From Psychrosphaera ytuae (lineage in GTDB: Bacteria > Pseudomonadota > Gammaproteobacteria > Enterobacterales > Alteromonadaceae), in contig NZ_CP072110.1 of the NCBI RefSeq assembly GCF_017638545.1, positions 2,046,001-2,110,000 on the forward strand: a stretch of DNA of 64,000 bases, read 5' to 3'. Position 1 is the stretch's first letter. The number at the start of each line of letters is the position of its first letter. This document shows positions 52,432 to 60,414 of this stretch, one piece after another. A program made the translations under genes and the position numbers. The notes beneath the pieces were generated by a model. That model did not search any database, had not been told where the DNA came from, and saw only the letters and a list, made by a program, of their open reading frames with translations.

Positions 52432-52755
52432 ATGGAAAACATAAGTGTTGGCAAGTATACCTATTTCGACGACCAAAATTTTCCTCATGGGTTTCGGCGA
52501 AGCGGTATTTTTACTATTAAAGAAGCAGAGTTATTGGAAACATATGGTCAAACATTATTGGGTTTAGAAAAACACACTTATGAACCAATAAACCAAGATG
52601 AAGCATTGTTTCAAAAAGCGATATTAGGTGAGGCTGAGTCTAATAGTTTTGCTGTAAGGACTTGGCGGAAATACCGTGCGGCAATTGCTTCAAAGTCGGA
52701 AAAGATATTTATGTCAGCGCACTCAGGGGATAGTTTAGTAACAAATCAGGAGTAA
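52432..52755 (+). CDS. maoP: macrodomain Ori organization protein MaoP (DUF413)
   Basis: A 107-aa protein matching E. coli MaoP/YifE: YFDDQNFPHGFRRSGIFTIKEAELLE corresponds to the conserved DUF413 N-terminal segment (two adjoining parts), then EALFQKAILGE and RTWRKYRAAI. MaoP acts with the maoS DNA site in organising the Ori macrodomain. GGAG precedes ATG 52432; GTG 52426 is less likely. Its location about 12.5 kb from oriC suits that role. I did not identify a maoS site. Confidence 0.85.
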   Translation: MENISVGKYTYFDDQNFPHGFRRSGIFTIKEAELLETYGQTLLGLEKHTYEPINQDEALFQKAILGEAESNSFAVRTWRKYRAAIASKSEKIFMSAHSGDSLVTNQE

Positions 52756-52850
52756 ACTTACATCAGCCAATTGAGTATGTATTTTTGTTATTTTAATTGT
52801 GGCTTTTAGGCAGTAAACTTACTTTATTCGATGAAAATAGAAGTAAGCCT

Positions 52851-53051
52851 ATGAGTCACAATATTGCAACCAAACCAAAACACGAGCAGGACGCAATTCA
52901 ACATGATCTTATGGCGTCATTTTGGGCCTATAAAGAAAAACGTGGATTAATGAGTCGCCCTGAAATTATCAAATACATCCACCAGCATTTCCAAGAGCCA
53001 GCGTTACAAGAACACTTAATGCAACGTTACGAGTTTTTTAAAACAATGTAA
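52851..53051 (+). CDS. small protein of unknown function
   Basis: A 66-aa hydrophilic, His/Gln-rich reading frame, beginning MSHNIATKPKHEQDAI and including MSRPEIIKYIHQHFQEPALQEHLM; no membrane segment or signal peptide is seen. ATG 52851 has only a weak ribosome site; the frame is open back to 52797. It lies between maoP and the atl gene with a 14-bp gap to the latter, suggesting a shared transcript. I do not recognise the family. Confidence 0.5.
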   Translation: MSHNIATKPKHEQDAIQHDLMASFWAYKEKRGLMSRPEIIKYIHQHFQEPALQEHLMQRYEFFKTM

Positions 53052-53065
53052 TCAAGAGGTTCCAT

Positions 53066-53422
53066 GTGGAACTTAATCCTCATTACTTGAAAATTTGGAA
53101 GACGGTGCAAGCCATTCCTGAAGGAAAAGTTTCCTCTTATGGTCAAATCGCTGATTTAGCAGGTTTGCCCGGTCGATCACGTCTTGTTGGAAAGTGTCTG
53201 GGATACATACCCGAAAATGGTGTCGACGGATTTCCTGTTCCTTGGTACCGAGTGATACGCTCAAGTGGTGAAATTGCGTTTGAGTCCGGCTCAGAAAAAT
53301 ACCAAGAGCAGAGGAGCTGTTTACTACAAGAAGGGGTAACGGTTAAAGGACGACGCGTATCGATGAAAGAGTTTCAGTGGCAACCTGATCTGAGTGAATT
53401 ATTATTTAAATTAGTGAATTAA
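53066..53422 (+). CDS. atl: alkyltransferase-like protein (MGMT family, Atl)
   Basis: A 118-aa protein with the C-terminal domain fold of O6-alkylguanine-DNA alkyltransferases: VSSYGQIADLAGLPGRSRLVGKCL is the DNA-binding part (two joined segments). The active-site cysteine motif PCHRV is replaced by PWYRV (W60). Such Atl proteins bind O6-alkylguanine without repairing it and hand it to nucleotide excision repair. The GTG start at 53066 follows AAGAGG. It begins a run of three alkylation-repair genes. Confidence 0.88.
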   Translation: MELNPHYLKIWKTVQAIPEGKVSSYGQIADLAGLPGRSRLVGKCLGYIPENGVDGFPVPWYRVIRSSGEIAFESGSEKYQEQRSCLLQEGVTVKGRRVSMKEFQWQPDLSELLFKLVN

Positions 53423-53502
53423 CCTTCATTTCCGTTTTCATCTACATTATTTGCAAATTTCCATTACACTGAGAGTTATCAATCAATAATCAGTGAAGTC
53501 AC

Positions 53503-54882
53503 ATGGAAATTGAACAATATCAGCAGGCTCGATTGTCTAGAGATCCTCGATTTGACGGGGTTTTTTATATTGCAGTTAAAACGACGGGCATATTCTGCCG
53601 ACCAATTTGCCCTGCGACTCCTCCAAAAGAACAAAACGTTGAGTACTTTCAAACCGCCAATGAAGCTTTAGTGTCTGGCTATAGGCCTTGTCTGAGATGC
53701 CGCCCAGAGTCAGCGCCATTTTCCCCTGCTTGGAATGGTACTCAAACAACTGTCGAACGCGCACTCAAAATAATTCATCAAGAGGGGTTTCATGATTTAA
53801 ACCTAGTTAAATTAAGTGAGCGCTTAGGTATAACCGATCGCTATTTACGTAAATTATTTATGGAGAAGCTAGGTGTATCACCCAAGCACTATGTTCAGCA
53901 TCAACAGATATTGTTTGCTAAATCTCTGTTACACCAAACCCATCTATCGATTCAAGATATTGCCTTTGCCGCAGGGTTTAATAATGTTAGACGTTTTAAT
54001 GATGCTTTCAAAAAAATCACCACAAAAACACCTTCAGAAATCCGTAAATTACCGGTATCAAGTCAGCCAATTCGATTACAGTTAAGTTATCAGCCACCTT
54101 ATGACTGGCAGCGTTGGCATGATTTTGTTGAATTTCGACTCATTGCAGGTGTAGAGAAGCTAGGAAATAGTAGCTACAGCCGAACCTTCCAGTTTAATGG
54201 TGCTGATGGTACAACCATTACAGGATGGTTTAATGCAGTTCACCGTCCAGATAAACAAGGCTTTAACGTAAGTATCGAAATTAGCGATAGCTGTTATTTG
54301 TATCAGGTGACCCAAAAAGTTCGTCAAATACTCGATCTTAATGCAAACGCCGGGGTGATCTACGCCGGATTACTAGCCTCTGGTTTACCAGAACACAATG
54401 TGATTAATGGACTTAGGATCCCTGGTTGTTGGAGCTTATTTGAAGCAGGGGTAAGAGCGATATTGGGCCAGCAAGTCTCTGTTAAAGCGGCAACCAATCT
54501 TATAAATACTCTTACCGATGAGCTGGGCGAACGTAAAAAAATTAACGGTGAAACCCACATCTGGTTTCCTACGGCAAAAAGAGTGGCTAAGAGCCACTTA
54601 GAGTTTTTAAAGATCCCCCAAAGTCGCAAAGAAACATTGAGCCGCCTAGCAAAATATATGATTACTCATCCTGAAAAAGATCCTGAAGCTTGGTTGGAAT
54701 TAAAAGGAATAGGACCTTGGACTGTGGAATACGCGAAAATGCGAGGACAAGGTAATACTGATATTTGGTTAGACACGGATTTGGGCGTCAAAAAAGCCAT
54801 GGATATTTTTCCTGGATTACATGCAGAAAATGCCGCACCTTGGCGAACTTATTTGACGTTTAATCTTTGGAGTATGTTATGA
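53503..54882 (+). CDS. Ada-type regulator fused to AlkA 3-methyladenine glycosylase
   Basis: A 459-aa fusion. The Ada N-terminal zinc domain has C32, C36, C63 and C66 with the same spacing as E. coli Ada C38/C42/C69/C72, so C32 should accept methyl from phosphotriesters. An AraC-type double HTH follows (about 80-185: LNLVKLSERLGITDRYLRKLF and IQDIAFAAGFNNVRRFNDAF, each in parts). AlkA N-domain (about 190-310) and HhH-GPD glycosylase (about 310-455) end it, with WLELKGIGPWTVEYA and catalytic D426. It can thus sense methylation, activate genes and excise bases. It overlaps ogt by ATGA. Confidence 0.9.
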   Translation: MEIEQYQQARLSRDPRFDGVFYIAVKTTGIFCRPICPATPPKEQNVEYFQTANEALVSGYRPCLRCRPESAPFSPAWNGTQTTVERALKIIHQEGFHDLNLVKLSERLGITDRYLRKLFMEKLGVSPKHYVQHQQILFAKSLLHQTHLSIQDIAFAAGFNNVRRFNDAFKKITTKTPSEIRKLPVSSQPIRLQLSYQPPYDWQRWHDFVEFRLIAGVEKLGNSSYSRTFQFNGADGTTITGWFNAVHRPDKQGFNVSIEISDSCYLYQVTQKVRQILDLNANAGVIYAGLLASGLPEHNVINGLRIPGCWSLFEAGVRAILGQQVSVKAATNLINTLTDELGERKKINGETHIWFPTAKRVAKSHLEFLKIPQSRKETLSRLAKYMITHPEKDPEAWLELKGIGPWTVEYAKMRGQGNTDIWLDTDLGVKKAMDIFPGLHAENAAPWRTYLTFNLWSML

Positions 54883-55424
54883 GCGTTGTAAATCAGCCCA
54901 TGCCAAAACAACTGTCTAAACGTCAAATGGAATCACCTTTTGGCAATATAGAAATAGGTATTAACGAAAGTACTGCTACACCTTGTTTGTGGTATGTTGA
55001 ATTTGTTAGCCAAACCTCACAGAAGCAGCTTTTGGATGACATCGAGCCTAGTGTCCAGGCGCGCCAAATACTAGACGAAACAGAAGCACAACTAGACGCT
55101 TATTTTAAGCGACAAGCATATGACTTTAACAAGGTATTAGCGTTTCAAAGCGAGTATGGTACAGAGTTTCAGCGCACTGTATGGCAAGGGTTAACCACAA
55201 TACCACACGGTCAAACGTGGTCATATCTGCAGCTTGCAGAGCATATCGGTAATCCCAAAGCGGTAAGAGCCGTCGGTGCGGCTAACGGTAAAAACCCATT
55301 GGCGATCATTGTACCTTGTCATAGAGTGATAGGGGCAAATGGCAGTCTGACCGGGTATGCTGGTGGTTTGGATAAAAAGCGACAATTGTTGGAGTTTGAG
55401 CAATCTCAAGTACGGCTTTTTTAA
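54879..55424 (+). CDS. ogt: methylated-DNA-[protein]-cysteine S-methyltransferase
   Basis: A suicide O6-methylguanine repair protein, 181 aa. PCHRVIGANGSLTGYAGGL with acceptor cysteine C147 is intact, and KAVRAVGAANGKNP is the arginine-finger region. The start ATG overlaps the stop of the Ada-AlkA gene as ATGA, so translation is coupled. Together they supply the acceptor domain that the fusion protein lacks relative to E. coli Ada. Confidence 0.93.
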   Translation: MSVVNQPMPKQLSKRQMESPFGNIEIGINESTATPCLWYVEFVSQTSQKQLLDDIEPSVQARQILDETEAQLDAYFKRQAYDFNKVLAFQSEYGTEFQRTVWQGLTTIPHGQTWSYLQLAEHIGNPKAVRAVGAANGKNPLAIIVPCHRVIGANGSLTGYAGGLDKKRQLLEFEQSQVRLF

Positions 55425-55442
55425 ATTGTTTAGATTGGTCGT

Positions 55443-56360
55443 TTAAGTCGGTACTGCACTAAAAAGGAAATGTGACCAGAAAGAGATACTTATGACAGAT
55501 AACATGGTCGATAATACGACGGTGGTCGCACTGACGCCCTCTTCTACTTGATGTTTAGATGCCATAATAAACGCATTCACTCCCGTCGGGCTCGCTGTCA
55601 GTAACACTACTATTAACATCGCTGTTGCGTCTAAGCCAACCCAAGTCCCGACCAAAAACGTTATCATAGGTAAAACAAACAGCTTAATAGTACTAAGTAT
55701 CATGGCATCAACGCGATTGCCTTTAATCGGTAAAAAGCGCATGGAAGCGCCCAAGCAAAATAATGCAAGTGGAATTGCAGCTTGTCCCAATTGCGTCATA
55801 GGCGTAGATACAAGCTCTGGCAAAGTTAATCCGGATAAATTAAATAACAAACCTGCCGCAATACTCATGACGATAGGGTTTTTGAAACTAGAAAATATCG
55901 TTTTGCTACTGACCTTGGTGGCAAGCAGTTCTACTAGAGTGAATAAAATCGCACTGTGAAACGCCAGCAAAACAAATGCTTGTCCTGCTGTTTGGGTTCC
56001 CAATAAACCAACGAGAACAGGGATCGCAACCAAAACAGTATTACTGTAAGTTGCGGTTAGGGTTCGCATCGCCGCTGGCCCACGTTGTTGTTTTTTGACC
56101 CATCTAAGGTAGCTAAAAGTGAGAATAAACAATCCAACAATGGATGCATAAAATGTGAAAAACCATTGCCAAGATAATGCAGCGTCCAGATCTGCTTGAC
56201 GAGTACTCTGAAATAAAAATAGTGGTATTAATACGTTGAAGGACAGTTTTGAAACTGCATTAATTTGGTCTTTGGTAAACATCGACAAAAACACACATAC
56301 AAAACCCAATAAACAGATTAAGGCAAGAGGTATGATTTTATACAATGCGATGAAGTCCAT
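55443..56360 (-). CDS. AEC-family transporter
   Basis: A 305-aa integral membrane protein with about ten hydrophobic helices in two five-helix repeats, typical of the auxin efflux carrier/malonate transporter family: IIPLALICLLGFVCVFLSMF at the start, YSNTVLVAIPVLVGLLG, and the last helices ASPTGVNAFIMASKH, where the GVN motif is characteristic. Substrate is unknown, probably a small organic anion. It lies 6 bp after ubiA on the same strand and is convergent with ogt. Confidence 0.85.
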   Translation of the reverse strand: MDFIALYKIIPLALICLLGFVCVFLSMFTKDQINAVSKLSFNVLIPLFLFQSTRQADLDAALSWQWFFTFYASIVGLFILTFSYLRWVKKQQRGPAAMRTLTATYSNTVLVAIPVLVGLLGTQTAGQAFVLLAFHSAILFTLVELLATKVSSKTIFSSFKNPIVMSIAAGLLFNLSGLTLPELVSTPMTQLGQAAIPLALFCLGASMRFLPIKGNRVDAMILSTIKLFVLPMITFLVGTWVGLDATAMLIVVLLTASPTGVNAFIMASKHQVEEGVSATTVVLSTMLSVISISFWSHFLFSAVPT

Positions 56361-56366
56361 TGACTG

Positions 56367-57251
56367 TTACCAGTACTCGATTACCAAGCCAAAAAACAAC
56401 ACCATACCGACATAATGATTATCTAAAAAGGCTTTGAAACAAGCCTGAGGCTCTCGGTTGCGACATTGCCACCATTGTTTACAAAATAATAAAAATGCCA
56501 ACGCAATTGCGATCATCATTGGCATTTGCCAATTGAGCAATAGAATCAGTTGCCAGAATAGATAGAGCGTGAACATTTGTAATATCGCGACCATAAGTAA
56601 GTCGTTTTTACCAAAAGCAATGGCTGTCGACTTAACTCCAATTTTTAGATCGTCTTCTCTATCTACCATTGCGTATAGGGTGTCGTAGGCAACAGTCCAA
56701 CTTAGGTTAGCAAAATATAACAGCCACATCTCTAACGGCAGATCCGCTTGTACCGCCATAAAAGCCATTGGTATTGCCCAACTAAAAGCTGCGCCCAACA
56801 CCACTTGAGGAAAGTGAGTGTATCGTTTCATGAAGGGGTAGCAGGTCGCGAGTAATAACCCGCCAATAGACAGTATGATGACGTTGAGGTCCAAAGTAAG
56901 TACTAGTCCAAACGCTAACAGAATTAATACTATAAAAAGCTGTAACGCCTCTTTCGCTGAGGCTCTCCCGGCCGGAATCGGACGTTGTTCTGTTCGGGCC
57001 ACATGGCCATCAAAATCTCGATCGGCATAATCATTGATCACGCACCCTGCCGCTCGCATGATAACGACACCCAAACAAAAAACCACGAGGTAATGCCAGT
57101 GAGGTACACCATAGGACGCCATCCACAAGGCCCACAATGTCGGCCATAAGAGAAGATAAATCCCTATTGGTTTGTCCATTCTCATCAATTGATGGTAAGC
57201 GCGATAATTTGTAAAAGACAGTTGCCAGCTGGTGTTCTTGTTTGACGTCAT
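56367..57251 (-). CDS. ubiA: 4-hydroxybenzoate polyprenyltransferase
   Basis: An inner-membrane prenyltransferase that attaches the polyprenyl tail to 4-hydroxybenzoate in ubiquinone synthesis, 294 aa. Two Mg2+-diphosphate motifs are seen: NDYADRDFDGHVARTEQRP and YDTLYAMVDREDDLKIGVKS. Multiple helices follow. It lies 3 bp after ubiC, so substrate production and use are co-transcribed, as in E. coli. Confidence 0.96.
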   Translation of the reverse strand: MTSNKNTSWQLSFTNYRAYHQLMRMDKPIGIYLLLWPTLWALWMASYGVPHWHYLVVFCLGVVIMRAAGCVINDYADRDFDGHVARTEQRPIPAGRASAKEALQLFIVLILLAFGLVLTLDLNVIILSIGGLLLATCYPFMKRYTHFPQVVLGAAFSWAIPMAFMAVQADLPLEMWLLYFANLSWTVAYDTLYAMVDREDDLKIGVKSTAIAFGKNDLLMVAILQMFTLYLFWQLILLLNWQMPMMIAIALAFLLFCKQWWQCRNREPQACFKAFLDNHYVGMVLFFGLVIEYW

Positions 57252-57254
57252 AAC

Positions 57255-57809
57255 TTACAGAGCCTCCGTCAGTGCAGGTAAAAAGCATTCGTTGACTAAA
57301 AGCGGCTTGTTGTTGAGGGAAAACAAAGAACGTCGAATAAAAACGGGCGCGTGCATTGGTTGTTTTAAGTGATTCTCGATAAACGTTGCAAGGTCACTGT
57401 CGTGAGTAACCTCAGTGCACTCGATATCACCACGTGAGGCACCTTTGGTTTGAAACAGCACTTGACCTAACGATTGATTGCCTAGGTGCGCTAAGCGTTC
57501 TTCACTCCCTAAAATTGTTGAATGCGGCATGAGAGTTTGGGCGTAAATCAATGGTGTATTGCCCTGCTTTAAGACAACTTCTCTAATTAAAGCATCGCGA
57601 TCGGTCGTTTTGAGTGTTTGCTGCTGCTCTAGCGTGAGTACTGTTTCTGATTGATTAAGAACTTCGACAGAAAAACTGACCCCTAGTTCTTTGACTCTCA
57701 CAGTAAGAGAGCTTTCACAACAAACCCAGTCTTTTAATTTAGGGAATTGTGCTAATACGTGATGAGTGTGTGCCAAACTCCAGTTTACCGGCAGAGCAAG
57801 TGGAAACAA
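57255..57809 (-). CDS. ubiC: chorismate pyruvate-lyase
   Basis: Converts chorismate to 4-hydroxybenzoate and pyruvate, the first committed step to ubiquinone. The protein is about 184 aa. PHSTILGSEERLAHLGNQSLGQVLF and the C-terminal RRSLFSLNNKPLLVNECFLPA (each shown in conserved parts) match the family active-site segments. No ATG is available near the N-terminus; TTG 57809 with GAGG eight bases upstream is the best start. Confidence 0.88.
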   Translation of the reverse strand: MFPLALPVNWSLAHTHHVLAQFPKLKDWVCCESSLTVRVKELGVSFSVEVLNQSETVLTLEQQQTLKTTDRDALIREVVLKQGNTPLIYAQTLMPHSTILGSEERLAHLGNQSLGQVLFQTKGASRGDIECTEVTHDSDLATFIENHLKQPMHAPVFIRRSLFSLNNKPLLVNECFLPALTEAL

Positions 57810-57944
57810 ACCAAAAACCTCATTAAAAAAGACGGCTTATGGTAGCAAAAATTAATGCTATTGCTCAAAATAAAAGGTGGTAGAACTTATTAAATTCACT
57901 AGAATTAGCAACAGTAAACAAAATAAGCGAAGGATATAGATTTA

Positions 57945-58334
57945 ATGCGGGTACTAATCGCCTTGTTTTTCATAATGTCATTAACGACATTTGAAGCGCA
58001 CGCAGAGCAAAAAAATGTTGGTTATTACGGTTTTGAACCAGACATTATTACCAACTACATCAGTAACAAGCGCAGAATCGGCTTTGTTCGAATTACCGCT
58101 GAGTTGATGATTGAAGACGTTCAAAATGTACCTGTGATTGAACACCACTCTCCATTATTAAGAGACGCAATGATTGATATTCTGATCCGTCAGCCGGAGC
58201 AAAAAATTAAGTCAATGACAGGGAGAGAAGAAGTCAGAACTTTGATTTTAGAAAAGCTACAAGAGCTGATGGAAAAAGAAACTGGTAAACCGCTAATTAA
58301 AGATCTTATCTTTACTAAATATCTATATCATTGA
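57945..58334 (+). CDS. FliL-family protein, exported
   Basis: A 129-aa protein with an N-terminal signal-like helix (VLIALFFIMSLTTFEAHA) and the FliL domain: YYGFEPDIITNYIS, RIGFVRITAELMIED and SPLLRDAMIDILIRQP near 70-85. FliL normally sits at the flagellar stator, encoded in the fli operon; this copy is alone and appears to have a cleavable signal rather than an anchor. The same kind of gene beside ubiC occurs in related marine gammaproteobacteria, from memory. A flagellar role is not proven. Confidence 0.75.
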   Translation: MRVLIALFFIMSLTTFEAHAEQKNVGYYGFEPDIITNYISNKRRIGFVRITAELMIEDVQNVPVIEHHSPLLRDAMIDILIRQPEQKIKSMTGREEVRTLILEKLQELMEKETGKPLIKDLIFTKYLYH

Positions 58335-58357
58335 TGTGACGAGTGTCACTTAAAAGT

Positions 58358-58385
58358 AAAAAGGAGCTAAACAGCTCCTTTTTTT
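58358..58385. terminator. bidirectional terminator, fliL-like / glpG
   Basis: Stem AAAAAGGAGCT/AGCTCCTTTTT with loop AAAC, perfect 11 bp with T-runs for both strands. The glpG stop codon lies within the stem. A smaller GTGAC/GTCAC hairpin precedes it at 58336-58349. Confidence 0.9.
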
Positions 58386-59197
58386 GATTTCACTAATATC
58401 AGGCTCAATCCCAAGCCTGCAACTAAGCCACCTAAATGTGCCCAGTTGGCCATATTGATAGGCAGCCACTCAGTAAAACCAAGGACCATCCAGACGATCA
58501 AGAAGCCAAATAAATTATTGGGTAAGTTTAGGATCTTAGACTTATGGAATACCCCACATCCCCATGCGAAACCGGCCAGAGCGTAGTTAACACCTGATAA
58601 GCCGGCAAAGTTGGGTCCTTCAATGACAGCTTGTAATAGGTTAGAGGCCGCTGCACTGATTAAAAACAGCGTAATTAAGGTACCGGCGCTTAATGTTTTT
58701 TCGACTTGATTACCTAAATACCACCACCAAGCTAAATTAAAGACCAAGTGAAGTAGGCTTAAATGCATAATTGCTGGCGAAAAAAGGCGATATGGCTCAG
58801 ACCAACTTAAATCAAAGTGAAGCGCAGTAAATATCTCTCGATAAAATCCCAAATAAGAGGCGACAAATATGATGACAAACGCCAGGCTCGACCATTTGGT
58901 CAAGGGAGCAATATTGCTGAATAAAGAACTCAGCCCCATTGAAGATTGAGTTTTAGAGACTTCTCCGACTTGCCAAGATGCATTTAAAAAACGCTCATCA
59001 TGAGGATTTTGAACAAATTCTAAATAAAGTCCTCTGGCAAATTCATAATGCTGGGGGGCAACAAAAATAATAAAGCTTTCGGTGTTTTGCTCTGGTTCTT
59101 TAACGGTCCGAACATCAAACTCTACATTTTGCAGTTTGAGGTAATCGGCAAGCGCCATTGTTGCTCTTAAATTGGGAAGTTGTCCGATAGGTTCCAT
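58367..59197 (-). CDS. glpG: rhomboid intramembrane serine protease GlpG
   Basis: A membrane protease of 276 aa, exactly E. coli length. It has an N-terminal cytosolic domain (about 1-90) and a six-helix core. Catalytic S201 in GLSGVNYAL and H254 in NWAHLGG have the same numbers as in E. coli, and H150/N154 (HLVFN) form the oxyanion region. It lies 26 bp after glpE on the same strand. There is no glpR next to it, unlike in enterics. Confidence 0.96.
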   Translation of the reverse strand: MEPIGQLPNLRATMALADYLKLQNVEFDVRTVKEPEQNTESFIIFVAPQHYEFARGLYLEFVQNPHDERFLNASWQVGEVSKTQSSMGLSSLFSNIAPLTKWSSLAFVIIFVASYLGFYREIFTALHFDLSWSEPYRLFSPAIMHLSLLHLVFNLAWWWYLGNQVEKTLSAGTLITLFLISAAASNLLQAVIEGPNFAGLSGVNYALAGFAWGCGVFHKSKILNLPNNLFGFLIVWMVLGFTEWLPINMANWAHLGGLVAGLGLSLILVKSKKGAV

Positions 59198-59223
59198 TAT
59201 CGCCCGTCTAATTTGAGTTACGA

Positions 59224-59547
59224 TTATTCAGCTGATTGTACAAATGGAAAGTTTTGGCGCCACATTTCAAACCCACCATCTACGCTATATACATCATCAA
59301 AACCTTGCTCAACAAGATATTGTGCTGCGCCTTGAGAACTGTGACCGTGATAGCAAAATACCAGTACGGTTTGTTCGTAGTCTACCTGTTGGCAGAACTG
59401 ATTAAGTGTCCCATTGGTCAAGTGAAACGCACCCTCAACATGGCCGCCGGCAAAAGATTGTTCATCGCGGATGTCTGCAACCGCGGCGTTACCTTCGTCG
59501 ATGAGTTGTTTGGCATCGACAATACTGATTCGTTTAAAAGTTGACAT
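59224..59547 (-). CDS. glpE: thiosulfate sulfurtransferase GlpE
   Basis: A single-domain rhodanese of 107 aa (E. coli 108). C65 in the loop CYHGHSS is the persulfide-forming residue. ADIRDEQSFAGGHVEGAFHL is the conserved rhodanese entrance (in two parts). It transfers sulfane sulfur from thiosulfate to thiol acceptors. It is the first gene of the glpE-glpG pair, with no glycerol metabolism gene adjacent. Confidence 0.94.
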   Translation of the reverse strand: MSTFKRISIVDAKQLIDEGNAAVADIRDEQSFAGGHVEGAFHLTNGTLNQFCQQVDYEQTVLVFCYHGHSSQGAAQYLVEQGFDDVYSVDGGFEMWRQNFPFVQSAE

Positions 59548-59651
59548 AGAGAGTCCTTAAATACTTGAAGAAACTATTTCTGGAGTGGCCTATCAAACGG
59601 CAAACGCTCATAATAGTCATATTCCTCAATTATAGAGAGTAAGGTCTGACA

Positions 59652-60353
59652 TTGAAATCCCAAACAAGTGAATCTGTTCAATCTGAGTCGAAACTTAACA
59701 GTGATGAGCCATCATCATTGTTATCATTAGACTTTTTAGAAGAGGCTTGTCAAAAGTTTATGCTTGAGCAAGTTGTTCACGATACAGCACATGATATTAA
59801 CCACATCAAACGCGTGGTAAAAAACGCTAAGCAAATTGCTGTGGACGAGCAAGCTGATATCTGGGTTGTAACAGCCGCAGCCTGGCTTCACGATTGTGTT
59901 ACCTTCCCCAAAAATCATCCTGATAATAAAAGGGCTAGTGGCTTTGCTGCAAAAGCGGCTTGTGAGTTTTTGTCGAGTATTGGCTTTCCAGAAAATAAAT
60001 TGGCAGGGGTATTTCATGCAGTAGAGGCACATAGTTACAGCGCAAACATTACTGCAACCTCACTTGAAGCCAAAGTGGTACAAGATGCAGATCGTCTTGA
60101 TGGCCTTGGTGCTGTTGGTGTTGCTCGGTGTTATGCCGTAGCTGGAAAGTTGGGAAGTAAATTGTATAACGAACACGACCCTTTTTGTCAGGCTCGTCAG
60201 CCAGATAGCAAAACTGCTGCCGTTGATCATTTTTATGAGAAGCTATTTAAAACCGCCACGACACTTCAAACAGCAACAGCCAAACGCATTGCTGAACAGA
60301 GGGTTGAGTTTATGGAAGATTTTTTAACGCAATTAAGAACAGAAATTAGCTAG
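59652..60353 (+). CDS. HD-domain phosphohydrolase (YedJ-like)
   Basis: A 233-aa protein with an HD metal site: HDTAHDINHIKRV (about 43-55), WLHDC (79-83), HAVEAHSY, and DADRLDGLGAVGVAR, which gives the second aspartate. Related YedJ/YpgQ proteins are nucleotide pyrophosphatases or phosphohydrolases of uncertain substrate. There is no ATG before the domain; TTG 59652 with AAGG seven bases upstream is the likely start. It is divergent from glpE. Substrate is not assignable. Confidence 0.8.
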   Translation: MKSQTSESVQSESKLNSDEPSSLLSLDFLEEACQKFMLEQVVHDTAHDINHIKRVVKNAKQIAVDEQADIWVVTAAAWLHDCVTFPKNHPDNKRASGFAAKAACEFLSSIGFPENKLAGVFHAVEAHSYSANITATSLEAKVVQDADRLDGLGAVGVARCYAVAGKLGSKLYNEHDPFCQARQPDSKTAAVDHFYEKLFKTATTLQTATAKRIAEQRVEFMEDFLTQLRTEIS

Positions 60354-60414
60354 ATAAACCCAAGTTCGTAAAAGATAAGCTATAGTTAAGTTCTTAACTA
60401 AGGACTTACTAACT

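Noticed and set aside
53059..53072. GTTCCATGTGGAAC, resembling parS
   Set aside because: Central CG is TG, breaking the CACGTG core needed for ParB; it coincides with the atl start region.
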